Source: CAZMGD01 sp964565705 (lineage in GTDB: Bacteria > Actinomycetota > Acidimicrobiia > Acidimicrobiales > Ilumatobacteraceae). Taken from it: a DNA stretch of 24,334 nt. The stretch lies in the NCBI GenBank assembly GCA_964565705.1, contig CAZMGD010000060.1, forward strand, positions 1 through 24,334. The letters run 5' to 3'. Below, piece by piece: positions 14,350 through 22,393 of this stretch. Within the stretch, counting starts at the first letter, position 1, and each line of letters begins with the position of its first letter. The notes under the pieces are model-generated. The model saw nothing but the letters and a program-made list of their open reading frames with translations. It did no database searches and was not told the DNA's origin. The position numbers and the translations under genes are program-made.

Positions 14350-15494
14350 TGGCCTCCGCCCCCGAAGAGGCCGGCGATCTTGTCCGCGCTGTCGCGCTTC
14401 ACGGCCTGGGGGACGTGGGAGTAGGTGTCCATCGTGACGGCGATCGACGAGTGGCCAAGCTGCTCCTGCACGACCTTGGGGTGGACGCCGGCCTCGAGCG
14501 CCAACGTCGCCATGGTGTGGCGCGTGTCGTGCAGACGGATCTTGGGGACGACGCCGACCGTGCGGATGGCGTCGGCGAACATCTCGGTGAACCGCTGAGG
14601 GTGGTACTCGACGCCGAGCTCGTTGACGAACACGTAGCCGCTATCGGTCCACGCAGGCCCGAGGGCGAGGCGCTCCTGGCGCTGGCGGTGGAGGTGCGCC
14701 TTCAACGCCGCAGCCGTGGCCGGCGCGAGCAGGAGCTGGCGGTGGCTCTTGGCCTTGGGTGCGGTCACGACCGTCACGTAGTTGGCGCTGGTGCGCTGTT
14801 GGGCAACCGTGAGCGTGGCCTCGTCGAGATCGACGTCGCTCCATCGCAGCCCGGCCAGCTCTCCCCGCCGCAGCCCTGTGTGCAACGCCAGCGTCCAGAG
14901 CGCGACCAGCCGATCGTCGGCGAGGATGTCGAGGAAGCGCCGTGCGTCCTCGGCCGTCCAGACCTTCATCTCCTTGCGCTCACCCTTCGGCACACGCACG
15001 CCCGAGGCCGGGTTGACGGCGATCAGGTTCCAGCGCACGGCGTCGGCGAGCGCGCGGTGCAGCACGCGGTGCGAGAGCTGGACCGAGCGCACCGCCAGCG
15101 GCCCGCCGTCGGCGCGGCCGCCGGCGAGCAGCTTGCCGTGCCAGCGCTTGACGTCGAGCGGCGACAGATCCGACAGGCGCTTCACGCCGAGGTAGGGCTT
15201 GATGTTGCGGCGAATGATCTGCCCGTAGTTGGTCCACGCCACCAGCGCCAGCTCGGTCCTCGCGCCCTCGAGCCACTCGTCGAGGAACTCGCGCACGGTG
15301 AGGCGCGACGGCGCGACGTACGTGCCTCGCTGGGCGCCGGCGAGCGCGTCGTTGAGCGACGCCTGCGCCTCCTTCTTGGTGCGGAATCCGCCGACCTCGC
15401 GCTGGCGACGCTGGCCGCTGTCATCGAGGCCGAGATCGAGCCGGTAGCTCCATGTCCCCCCGGGCGTCCGGGGCTTGCGAACGCTCCCCTTCAT
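14346..15494 (-). CDS. Tyrosine recombinase (site-specific integrase)
   Basis: The 382-residue protein (ATG at 15494; a GTG at 15500 is possible) integrates and excises the element. It has an N-terminal AP2-like arm-binding part (about 1-55, KGSVRKPRTPGGTWSYRLDLG and GGFRTKKEAQASLNDAL). A SAM-like core-binding domain follows (about 64-160). The catalytic domain (about 175-375) shows all expected residues: Arg209 in TGLRRGEL, Lys near PKAKSHR, His322 and Arg325 in LHDTRHT, His348 in LGHSS and Tyr358 in DTYSHV. It appears intact. Transcription runs away from the adjacent tRNA-Thr, the usual layout for tRNA-targeting integrases, and the stop overlaps the start of the nuclease-like gene. Confidence 0.95.
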   Translation of the reverse strand: MKGSVRKPRTPGGTWSYRLDLGLDDSGQRRQREVGGFRTKKEAQASLNDALAGAQRGTYVAPSRLTVREFLDEWLEGARTELALVAWTNYGQIIRRNIKPYLGVKRLSDLSPLDVKRWHGKLLAGGRADGGPLAVRSVQLSHRVLHRALADAVRWNLIAVNPASGVRVPKGERKEMKVWTAEDARRFLDILADDRLVALWTLALHTGLRRGELAGLRWSDVDLDEATLTVAQQRTSANYVTVVTAPKAKSHRQLLLAPATAAALKAHLHRQRQERLALGPAWTDSGYVFVNELGVEYHPQRFTEMFADAIRTVGVVPKIRLHDTRHTMATLALEAGVHPKVVQEQLGHSSIAVTMDTYSHVPQAVKRDSADKIAGLFGGGGQ

Positions 15495-15514
15495 GCCCAC
15501 AGGCTAGATCAGCT

Positions 15515-15543
15515 CGTGGGCATTCGTGGGCAATCCGTGGGCA
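15515..15543. repeat. Three phased CGTGGGCA repeats between integrase and tRNA
   Basis: CGTGGGCA occurs at 15515-15522, 15525-15532 and 15536-15543, spaced 10 and 11 bases, about one helical turn. A shorter CGTGGG lies at 15599-15604 against the tRNA 3' end, and an inverted TGCCCAC at 15494-15500 covers the integrase start. Placement suggests arm-type integrase binding sites or an autoregulatory operator. Confidence 0.6.
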
Positions 15544-15604
15544 CGGGGACCGTCCGCGGCGATTCAGAACAACCCATCAGTGCTCTGACCAGAACTTTCG
15601 TGGG

Positions 15605-15650
15605 AGCCGGGTGCGGGGGTCGAACCCGCGACCTCATGATTACAAGTCAA
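15605..15650. other. Probable element attachment site (tRNA 3' half)
   Basis: Tyrosine integrases of this layout normally recombine within the 3' half of the adjacent tRNA, leaving the tRNA whole at one end and a copy of its 3' part at the other. I found no second copy in this window, so the exact core is unknown and the element may extend past the left edge. Confidence 0.45.
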
Positions 15651-15677
15651 GCGCTCTGCCAACTGAGCTAACCCGGC
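15605..15677 (-). tRNA. tRNA-Thr, anticodon UGU
   Basis: The - strand folds into a complete cloverleaf of 73 bases: acceptor GCCGGGT with ACCCGGC, D stem GCTC/GAGC, anticodon loop CTTGTAA (anticodon TGT, reading ACA), T stem GCGGG/CCCGC with loop TTCGACC, discriminator T. CCA is not encoded. The anticodon stem has one U-U mismatch (positions 28 and 42). The integrase gene and its repeats start just beyond the 3' end, so this gene is the probable integration site. Confidence 0.93.
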
Positions 15678-15755
15678 GGGAGCCCGGATCGTACCGGTCC
15701 ACGGACCGTCCGATCCGACACGCGTGGCAGAGTGACGGCGAGGGAGGAACGGGCG

Positions 15756-16991
15756 ATGGCGCAGGCACAACGAACGGCATGGCCGGTGGTGCCGCTCCCG
15801 ACTCGTGACAGCAGCCGGCCCGTCATCAGCCTGTTGCGCCGTCAACCTCGCCTACGCGCCGGGTTGATCCAGGCGGTCTACCTCGCGGTGGCGGTCGGGC
15901 TGGCCATCACGATCCCATGGATCAAGCGGGGACCGACCATGGATCCCGACGACATCGCTCCCCTGGCGTATGGCATGGCCGGTGGACTGCTGTCGTTCAT
16001 CGCGCTCGTGTTCTCGTTGCTGTTCCTGGTGGTGCAGTTCGGGTCCACGACGTTCAGCCCTCGCCTGACGCTGTTCCGGGACGATCCGCTGGTCTGGCAC
16101 AGCTTCGCCTACTTCGCCGCCGTGTTCGTCTTCTCGACGGCACTCGGGATGAACGCCAGCGCCCTCCACCACGAACTGACGATCGTCGCCCCGATCCTGC
16201 TGGTGCTCTTCGTCCTGGTCGCCCTCGCGCTCAGCCGGGCGCTCCAGCTGCGAGCACTCAAGATGCTGCAGTTCGGCGCCAACATGGAGACGATCCGCGC
16301 GCACGGCGAGTTCGTGATGTCGCGGTTCTACCGATCGCCGTTGCTGTCCGCGCCGGTGGACAGCGAGCGGTCGTGGGACGACACCGGCGATGCCCGCGAA
16401 CTGAGGTGGACCGCGGCGAGCACCACGCTGGAGCAGGTCGACGTGCCCGCCCTCGTCGCCGAGGCCGGCCGGCTGGACGGGTTGATCGAGCTGGAGGTGC
16501 GGATCGGCGAGGAGTTGCGGCGCGGCATGGTGGTCGGCCGGATCCGCAGCACGCACCCCGTCGACGAGCACCGGGTGTTCGACTCGTTCTCGACCGGGGT
16601 CGATCGCAGCTTCGCCCAGGATCCGCTCCTCGCCTTCCGACTGCTCAGCGACATCGGCGACCGCTCCCTCTCCACCGCGATCAACGACCCGGCGACCGCC
16701 GTGCAGGCACTCGGCTGCATCCAGGACCTCCTGACGGTCGTCGTCGACAAGCAGCTCGACTTCAACCCGATCAGCGACGAGTCGGGCGTGCCTCGTGTGC
16801 TCTTGCGCTTCCCGACGTGGGAGGAGTTCGTCATCGCCGGCCTCGATGAGGTCGCCTTCTACTCGGCGAAGTCCCCACTCGTTCGGCGCCGCTTGGAAGT
16901 GCTCGTCGCCGACCTCGAACGGATCGCGCCTCCCGAGCGGGTCGCGGTGCTCGGAGCGTGGCGCGACCGGGCGCTCGCCCAGAGCCGTTGA
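15756..16991 (+). CDS. DUF2254 family membrane protein
   Basis: The 411-residue protein has four predicted transmembrane helices at about 36-54, 74-95, 115-132 and 142-161, then a soluble C-terminal half of about 250 residues. Family-like features are the VVQFGSTTFSPRLTLFRDD loop after helix 2 and the DRSFAQDPLLAFRLLSDIGDRSLSTAINDPATAVQALGCIQDLL segment. DUF2254 proteins are predicted membrane proteins of unknown function. The ATG at 15756 is supported by AGGGAGG eight bases upstream; a GTG at 15732 is in frame but lies before that site. It is the first chromosomal gene beside the tRNA and ends six bases from the convergent uridine kinase gene. Confidence 0.88.
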   Translation: MAQAQRTAWPVVPLPTRDSSRPVISLLRRQPRLRAGLIQAVYLAVAVGLAITIPWIKRGPTMDPDDIAPLAYGMAGGLLSFIALVFSLLFLVVQFGSTTFSPRLTLFRDDPLVWHSFAYFAAVFVFSTALGMNASALHHELTIVAPILLVLFVLVALALSRALQLRALKMLQFGANMETIRAHGEFVMSRFYRSPLLSAPVDSERSWDDTGDARELRWTAASTTLEQVDVPALVAEAGRLDGLIELEVRIGEELRRGMVVGRIRSTHPVDEHRVFDSFSTGVDRSFAQDPLLAFRLLSDIGDRSLSTAINDPATAVQALGCIQDLLTVVVDKQLDFNPISDESGVPRVLLRFPTWEEFVIAGLDEVAFYSAKSPLVRRRLEVLVADLERIAPPERVAVLGAWRDRALAQSR

Positions 16992-16997
16992 GTGGCG

Positions 16998-17666
16998 TCA
17001 GCGATGCCCGGCGTCGCCGAGCAGCTCGCGCACCCGAGCGAGCAGCACCTCCAGCGCCGGCTCGTTGCGACCACCCTCGGGGAAGATCACGTGGGCGTGG
17101 CGCTTGCTCGGCTCGATGAACTGCAGATGAGCGGGTCGCACGGTGGCCAGGTACTGGTCGATGACGCTCTGCACCGTGCGCCCCCGCTCGTTGACGTCGC
17201 GCTGCAGACGGCGGATGAGGCGCAGGTCGGCATCGGCGTCGACGTACACCGTGAGGTCGAACCGGTCGCGCACGGACGGCTCGTAGAGCACGAGGATGCC
17301 CTCGACCACGACCACGTCGCAGCGACCGATCCGCGTGACCTGCGATGTGCGCTCGTACGCCGCGTAGTCGTAGACCGGCACCTCGATCGGCTCGCCGGCG
17401 ACGACGGCTGCGAGGTGCTCGTTCAAGAGCCCCCAGTCGAACGCGTCGGGATGGTCGTAGTTCGCCTTGGCTCGCACCTCGAGCGGTTGGTCGGGCAGGT
17501 CGACGTAGTAGGAGTCGAGCTTGATCAGCGCGATCCGATCGCCGCCGATCAGCTCGCAGAGCCGCTCGGCGACGGTGGTCTTGCCCGAGGACGTGCCGCC
17601 GGCGACACCGAGCAGGAACGGGCGGGGGTGACGGCCGAGGGCGTCGGAGGGCTCCACGGGCGCCAC
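16998..17666 (-). CDS. udk: Uridine kinase (phosphoribulokinase/uridine kinase family)
   Basis: The product phosphorylates uridine or cytidine to the monophosphate with ATP or GTP in pyrimidine salvage. P-loop GGTSSGKTTVAERL lies at about residues 23-36. The family segment IALIKLDSYYVDLPDQ (about 45-60) contains the catalytic Asp and substrate-binding Tyr, followed by NYDHPDAFDWGLL, PVYDYAAYERTSQV and VVVEGILVLY, and later RLIRRLQRDVNERGRTVQSVIDQYLATVRPAHLQFIEPSKRHAHVIFPEGG. All are typical of Udk, and the 222-residue length is normal. I use the GTG at 17666 (alternative 17657), since the longer frame runs into the divergent gene at 17728. No good ribosome-binding site decides the start. Confidence 0.9.
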   Translation of the reverse strand: MAPVEPSDALGRHPRPFLLGVAGGTSSGKTTVAERLCELIGGDRIALIKLDSYYVDLPDQPLEVRAKANYDHPDAFDWGLLNEHLAAVVAGEPIEVPVYDYAAYERTSQVTRIGRCDVVVVEGILVLYEPSVRDRFDLTVYVDADADLRLIRRLQRDVNERGRTVQSVIDQYLATVRPAHLQFIEPSKRHAHVIFPEGGRNEPALEVLLARVRELLGDAGHR

Positions 17667-17727
17667 ATCGTATTCGTCGGCGGCGGGGATCCTTGATCGA
17701 GGTAGGCCCACCGGGCAGGCTGGTCGG

Positions 17728-17982
17728 GTGCCGCTCTCCGATCGCGACAAGGCCCTCCTCGATTTCGAACGCAGCTGGTGGACGTTCGAGTCGCCCAAGG
17801 AGCTGCTCATCGCCGAGCGTTTCGGCTCCACGCTCGACGAGTACGGCGAGGAGCTCGAGGAACTGGCAGAACGACCCGAGGCGCTCGCCTACGATCCCTT
17901 GGTCGTCCGTCGGCTGGCCCGCCAGCGCGACCGGCGGCGCCGCAATCGCAGGTCGGGCCAAACGCCCGAAGCAAGGAGCTGA
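17728..17982 (+). CDS. DUF3263 protein
   Basis: The 84-residue protein (GTG start) has the compact helical DUF3263 motif at about 3-62: LSDRDKALLDFERSWWTF, then KELLIAERFGSTLDEYGEELEELAERPEALAYDPLVVRRLARQRDRRR. The W-W and Y-P-L-V-V-R-R-L-x-R-x-R patterns are diagnostic. The family is actinobacterial and of unknown function; helices and a basic tail would suit a DNA-binding role, which is unproven. The stop is three bases before the LytR_C gene, the same order as Rv0430-Rv0431 in Mycobacterium tuberculosis, so the two are probably one operon. Confidence 0.87.
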   Translation: MPLSDRDKALLDFERSWWTFESPKELLIAERFGSTLDEYGEELEELAERPEALAYDPLVVRRLARQRDRRRRNRRSGQTPEARS

Positions 17983-17985
17983 CGG

Positions 17986-18591
17986 ATGAGCGAGCGAGAG
18001 CCCACGGCACCGCGTCCGGGCGGACGCTCTGGCATGAGCGTGTCGGGAACGTTGAGCATCATCGTCGCAGCCGTCGCCGTCATCCTCGGCTTCCTGATCC
18101 TGCGCGACATCAACGACGACGGCGACGCGTCGGGCGGTGGTGGCGGTGGCACCGAGAACACGACGCAGACCACGTTCCCTGGCGGTGCCGACGTCACCAC
18201 CTCGGTGCCGTCGGAGACGACGGCCGTGCCCGCACTGAAGCCCTACACGGTGCTCGTCGCCAACGCGGCGAGCGTCCAGGGTGCCGCGGCGGCGATGACC
18301 ACGGCGCTGCAGGGTGCTGGCGTCACGACCCTGCCCGGCACGAACTCCACGCTGGCGGGCGCCCAGACGGTGACGACGATCTACTACAACCCCGGGTTCG
18401 AGGCCGAGGCTGCCGCGCTGGCGGCGATCATGGGCGTGACGACGCCGCCGGAGCCGATGCCCGCCCCACCGCCCGTCGCCGACCTGAGCACCGCCAACAT
18501 CCTCGTCCAGCTCGGCACCGACAAGGCCAACCAGCCTCTACCCGCCGCCGGCGCGGCGCCGACCGACGCGGCGACCACGCCGTCGACCTGA
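17986..18591 (+). CDS. Membrane-anchored LytR_C domain protein (VirR-like)
   Basis: The 201-residue protein has a short cytoplasmic head, one transmembrane helix at about 19-39 (SGTLSIIVAAVAVILGFLIL), a Gly/Thr/Ser linker (about 45-82), and a LytR C-terminal-like domain at about 83-175 (YTVLVANAASVQGAAAAMTTALQGAGV, then TTIYYNPGFEAEAAALAAIMGV, then ANILVQLGTD). LytR_C proteins act in the envelope; the M. tuberculosis counterpart next to a DUF3263 gene, Rv0431 (VirR), affects cell-wall and vesicle properties. AAGGAG lies upstream of the ATG, and the gene follows the DUF3263 gene closely. The C-terminal tail is Ala/Thr/Pro-rich. Confidence 0.85.
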   Translation: MSEREPTAPRPGGRSGMSVSGTLSIIVAAVAVILGFLILRDINDDGDASGGGGGGTENTTQTTFPGGADVTTSVPSETTAVPALKPYTVLVANAASVQGAAAAMTTALQGAGVTTLPGTNSTLAGAQTVTTIYYNPGFEAEAAALAAIMGVTTPPEPMPAPPPVADLSTANILVQLGTDKANQPLPAAGAAPTDAATTPST

Positions 18592-18594
18592 CCG

Positions 18595-19593
18595 TCAGGC
18601 CGCCCGCAGCGCGTCGAGCAGCTTGGACGTCGCGGCGCGTATGCAGCGTTGCGGTTCGTCGAACGCGGCACGCTCGCCGAACTCGCGGCGCAACGACACG
18701 ACGCTGAGGCCGGCGGGCACGGCGGCGTCGTCGTAGTCGCCACACACCACACCGACGGGGATCCCGAGGCTCGCCGCCATCTCCCAGACGCCGCCGACCA
18801 CCTTGCCGTCGAAGCTCTGGGCGTCGAGGAACCCCTCACCCGTGATGACCGCGTCCGCGGCGTGGATCCGGTCGTACAGATCCACCTCGTCGGCCAACAC
18901 CTCGAACCCGGGGATCAGCCGGCCGCCGAGCGCGGCGAGACCGCCAGCGAGACCGCCCGCGGCTCCACCGCCCTCGATCTCGCGAACGTCCACGCCATAG
19001 CGCTCGTCGTAGATCTGGGCGACCCGGGCCAGCCGGCGCGTGAGCAGCTCGACCTGGGCAGGGCTGGCGCCCTTCTGCGGTCCGAACACCCGCGCCGCGT
19101 CGCCGAAGCGCGTCCTCACGTCGCACGCCACGAGCAGTTCCACCGAGCGCAGGCGCGCCGGAGCGTGGATCGCCTGGACCGCGCCCAGGCCGCCGTCGGT
19201 CGTGGCCGAGCCGCCGAGGCACACCATGATCCGCCGCGCGCCGGCGTCGAGCGCGGCGTCGATCAGTTCGCCGGTGCCGATCGTCGTCGCCGCGATCGGG
19301 TCGTTGCCCTGCTCGCCCCCGGCGAGCGCCAGACCGGACGCGCGCGCCATCTCGATCACGGCCAGCTCGTGGCTGAGCCGCCACTCGGCGCGCACCGGGT
19401 CGCCGAGCGGACCGGTCACCAGCGTCGTGCGGTTCGGTCCGCCGAGCACGTCGAGCGTTCCCTCACCGCCGTCGGCGAGGGGCACCTCGCTGCAGTCGAC
19501 GTCGAGCTCCCAGCAGGCGTTGCCGATCGCCGACGCAGCTTGGGCGGCGGTCACGGTGCCCTTGAACTTGTCGACCGCGGCCACGACGTGCAC
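18595..19593 (-). CDS. Glycerate kinase (GlxK/GarK family)
   Basis: The 332-residue product belongs to the glycerate kinase type I family, which phosphorylates D-glycerate with ATP. Family motifs are present in order: VAAVDKFKGTVTAAQAASAIG at the N-terminus (consensus D-S-F-K-G-T), VPLADGGEGTLDVL at about 37-50, EMARASGLAL, TTIGTGELIDAALDAGARRIMVCLGGSATTDGGLGA, FGPQKGAS, GGGAAGGLAGGL and DAVITGEGFLDAQSFDGKVVGGV. Family members are usually about 370-380 residues, so this one is slightly short but lacks no obvious motif. The start is GTG, 21 bases after the stop of the ABC ATPase gene on the same strand, so it is probably the last gene of that operon. Confidence 0.9.
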   Translation of the reverse strand: MHVVAAVDKFKGTVTAAQAASAIGNACWELDVDCSEVPLADGGEGTLDVLGGPNRTTLVTGPLGDPVRAEWRLSHELAVIEMARASGLALAGGEQGNDPIAATTIGTGELIDAALDAGARRIMVCLGGSATTDGGLGAVQAIHAPARLRSVELLVACDVRTRFGDAARVFGPQKGASPAQVELLTRRLARVAQIYDERYGVDVREIEGGGAAGGLAGGLAALGGRLIPGFEVLADEVDLYDRIHAADAVITGEGFLDAQSFDGKVVGGVWEMAASLGIPVGVVCGDYDDAAVPAGLSVVSLRREFGERAAFDEPQRCIRAATSKLLDALRAA

Positions 19594-19614
19594 GAGCCCA
19601 GGGTAGGGCGCGGA

Positions 19615-20661
19615 TCAGGTCGCGGCTTCGACGAGCGCCCGCCGGGTGTCGAGCCGCAGGGACACCCGGTCGCCCGGGTCGTACGGGGCGGCACCCGGAA
19701 TGTTCGCCGTCACCAACGTGTCGACGGTGTCCACGCGAACATGGACCATCGTGCTCGGCCCGGCGAAGACGGAGCTGACCACGGACCCCGTCAGCTCCGC
19801 GCTCTGCCCGTCCAGCGGCGCCATGCTGACGTCTTCCGGTCGCACCAGTAGCAGCACTGCCGATCCGGTGGGTTCGTCGGTCGGAGCATCGATGCCGACG
19901 CCGGCGATGTCCACGCCGCCGCCCGCGCGGGCCGTGCCCGGCAGCTCGTTCATCGTTCCGACGAAGCGGGCGACGAACGCCGTCGACGGGCGGCGGTACA
20001 CCTCGGTGGGTTCGCCCAGCTGCTCGAGCCGGCCGTTGGACATCACCCCGATCCGATCCGAGATCGCCAGCGCCTCCTCCTGGTCATGGGTGACGAACAG
20101 CGTCGTGATCCCGAGCTCGGTCTGGATCCTGCGGATCTCGTCGCGCAGCGTCGCGCGCACCTTTGCATCGAGCGCCGACAGCGGCTCGTCGAGCAGCAGC
20201 ACCTGCGGCTGGACAGCCAGCGCCCGAGCGAGTGCGACGCGCTGCTGTTGGCCACCGGAGAGCTGGTGGGGATAGCGCGTGGCGAGGTGCGTGAGCTGGA
20301 CGAGCTCGAGCATGTCTCGCACACGCTTGGCCCGCTGTGCCTTCGCGATCTTGCGGGTGCGCAAGCCGTAGTCGACGTTGTGCTCCACGGTCAGGTTCGG
20401 GAACAGGCTGTAGCTCTGGAACACCATGCCCATGTTCCGCTTGTGCGCGGGCACGCGGGAGATGTCCCGACCGTCGATGGTCACCGTGCCGGTGTCGGCG
20501 AAGTCGAACCCGGCAGCGATCCGCAGTGCCGTCGTCTTGCCGCAGCCCGACGGGCCGAGCAGGCTGATCAGCTCGCCCTCGCGCACGTCGAGATCGAGGT
20601 GCTCCAACGCGACGGTCGCCCCGAACGTCTTGCGCACCCCGACAAACGCCAGCGAGCTCAT
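19615..20661 (-). CDS. ABC importer ATP-binding protein (PotA/FbpC-like)
   Basis: The 348-residue ATPase powers the importer encoded just upstream. It shows Walker A GPSGCGKT (36-43), the Q-loop MVFQSYSLFPN (Gln82), signature LSGGQQQR (134-141), Walker B VLLLDEP (154-160), D-loop SALD and switch His192 in FVTHDQEEAL. The C-terminal 110 residues form a TOBE-type domain (LLLVRPEDVSMAPLDGQSAELTGSVVSSVFAGPSTMVHV), as in the spermidine/putrescine, ferric iron and phosphonate subfamilies. It follows the second permease by 13 bases. The substrate cannot be read from the ATPase. Confidence 0.93.
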   Translation of the reverse strand: MSSLAFVGVRKTFGATVALEHLDLDVREGELISLLGPSGCGKTTALRIAAGFDFADTGTVTIDGRDISRVPAHKRNMGMVFQSYSLFPNLTVEHNVDYGLRTRKIAKAQRAKRVRDMLELVQLTHLATRYPHQLSGGQQQRVALARALAVQPQVLLLDEPLSALDAKVRATLRDEIRRIQTELGITTLFVTHDQEEALAISDRIGVMSNGRLEQLGEPTEVYRRPSTAFVARFVGTMNELPGTARAGGGVDIAGVGIDAPTDEPTGSAVLLLVRPEDVSMAPLDGQSAELTGSVVSSVFAGPSTMVHVRVDTVDTLVTANIPGAAPYDPGDRVSLRLDTRRALVEAAT

Positions 20662-20674
20662 CGGTGCCCGCCCA

Positions 20675-21523
20675 TCAGAACGTCGACACGGCTTGGGCCG
20701 CGCCGCGCTTGCGGGTCAGGAACGTGAGGATCATCAGCAGTGCTGTCGTCGCGACGAGCGCGAGCACCGCCAGCGCCATGCCGCCCTGACCGTTGCTGCC
20801 GTAGTACGTGTTCATGAACGTCGGGAACGTGTCCTTCAGCAGCACGCTGGCGATCGTGAACTCGCCGAGAACGACGGTCGCGGTGAGGAACGACGTCGAG
20901 ACGATCGCGGTGCGCATGTTGGGGATCAGGGCCCGGAACAACGTCGTGCCCCATCCGGCTCCGAGGCTGCGCGACGCGTCGACGAGGGTCTCGAGGTTGA
21001 TCGCCCGGATGCCGGCGTCGAGGGCGCGGAACGTGAACGGCAGGGCGAGCACCGTGTAGAAGGGCACGAGTGCCAGATCCGAGTTGAGGAACCACCGGGC
21101 ATGGGGCTGGATCACACGGATGCCTGCCACCAGCGCGATCGGCGGGATCACGTACGGCAGCACGGTCAGGAACTCGATGAAGGTGCGCACCTTCGGTACC
21201 TTGAGGTGCACCCACAGCACCGTGGGGAGCACGAGTGCCATCGTCAGCAGCACCGTCAGGACTGCGAGCTTGATGCTCAGCCACAGCGTGGTCGTGAAGC
21301 CCTCGGCCTGGAACGCCTCGGTGAGCGGCGAGATCGTCCAGCGGTCGAACAGGGTGCTCCAGCCGAGCTGCAGCACGAGCACCTTCTGGAACGCGAACCG
21401 GGCTTGTGCCACGAACGGGAACAGGAAGAAGACCGCGGCGGCGATCATCACCAGGTTCGGGATCAGGCGTGCGAACCGCCTGCGGGGACGGCCGGGCGCG
21501 GCGGGAAGGGTGTTCACCGCCAT
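20675..21523 (-). CDS. ABC importer permease, second subunit (PotC-like)
   Basis: The 282-residue membrane protein has about six transmembrane helices, starting with NLVMIAAAVFFLFPFVAQARF. The cytoplasmic coupling loop is VDASRSLGAGWGTTLFRALIPNMR, the EAA-type motif that docks on the ATPase (A-x-x-x-G is SRSLGAGW here). The last helix ends in TRKRGAAQAVSTF. The ATG at 21523 is ten bases inside the end of the first permease gene, so the two are translationally coupled; longer frames upstream are shadow of that gene. It forms the channel with the first permease. Confidence 0.9.
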   Translation of the reverse strand: MAVNTLPAAPGRPRRRFARLIPNLVMIAAAVFFLFPFVAQARFAFQKVLVLQLGWSTLFDRWTISPLTEAFQAEGFTTTLWLSIKLAVLTVLLTMALVLPTVLWVHLKVPKVRTFIEFLTVLPYVIPPIALVAGIRVIQPHARWFLNSDLALVPFYTVLALPFTFRALDAGIRAINLETLVDASRSLGAGWGTTLFRALIPNMRTAIVSTSFLTATVVLGEFTIASVLLKDTFPTFMNTYYGSNGQGGMALAVLALVATTALLMILTFLTRKRGAAQAVSTF

Positions 21524-22389
21524 CGTTCCGCCCGCTTCCTGAGCAACCAGTAGAGGCCCATACAGATCGCCATGATGATCACCATCCACGCTGCGAGTGC
21601 ATAGGCCAACTGCGTCTGGCCGGTCGCGATGTCGCCGCGGAGGAAGAAGCCGATCCGGAGCGGGACGAACGACGACTTCTGGGTCATCGCCGCGATCGTT
21701 GCGTATGCACTGAACGAGTTGGCGAAGATCAAGAGGAAGCCGCCGAGCATCGACGGTGCCAACACCGGGAGTCCGACGCGACGCCAGAACGTGAACGTCG
21801 TGCCGCCGAGGTTCGCGCTCGCCTCCCGCCACGACGTCTGGAGCCCGTCGATCGCCGGCAGGGTCACGAGCACCATCAGCGGGATGTTGAAGTACGAGTA
21901 GACGACGACGATCCCGAGCGTCGAGTCGAGGGCGAAGCTCGTGCCGTAGAGGTCGTACCCGAACGCACCGTCGAGGACCTTGGTCAAGAGGCCCTGGCGC
22001 CCCAGCAGGGCGATGAACATGAACGCCAGCGGCACGCCGCCGAGGTTCGCCGCGACACCGCTGAACGCGGTGGCGAGTGTGCGCAGCCACTTCGGCCGTT
22101 GCGCCGTGGCGATCGCGTAGCCCAACAGCGTGCCGAACACCACACCGATCACCGCGCTCCAGAACGAGAGCAGCACGGAGAACTTGAACGCGTCGCGGTT
22201 CTGCCCCGTGAACGCCTCACGCAGACCGCTGAGGTCGAACCCGCCATCGGGTCCGGTCATCGCCTTGGAGAAGACGCTGATCGCGGGGATGATCAGGAAC
22301 AGCGTCAAGAACGCGAAGAACGGCAGCAGGCCGAGCCACGCCCAGCCGTGCCGCTTGTGGCCCCCGTCGATCGCTGCGGGCGACGACAC
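21514..22389 (-). CDS. ABC importer permease, first subunit (PotB-like)
   Basis: The 291-residue protein has about six transmembrane helices. The first is WLGLLPFFAFLTLFLIIPAISVFSKA, followed by a periplasmic loop with DLSGLREAFTG, and the EAA-type coupling loop is REASANLGGTTFTFWRRVGLPVLAPS. It starts at a GTG four bases after the stop of the binding-protein gene and its 3' end overlaps the second permease. With the binding protein, second permease and ATPase this gives a complete importer of the polyamine/iron/phosphonate type. Confidence 0.9.
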   Translation of the reverse strand: MSSPAAIDGGHKRHGWAWLGLLPFFAFLTLFLIIPAISVFSKAMTGPDGGFDLSGLREAFTGQNRDAFKFSVLLSFWSAVIGVVFGTLLGYAIATAQRPKWLRTLATAFSGVAANLGGVPLAFMFIALLGRQGLLTKVLDGAFGYDLYGTSFALDSTLGIVVVYSYFNIPLMVLVTLPAIDGLQTSWREASANLGGTTFTFWRRVGLPVLAPSMLGGFLLIFANSFSAYATIAAMTQKSSFVPLRIGFFLRGDIATGQTQLAYALAAWMVIIMAICMGLYWLLRKRAERWR

Positions 22390-22393
22390 CTGG

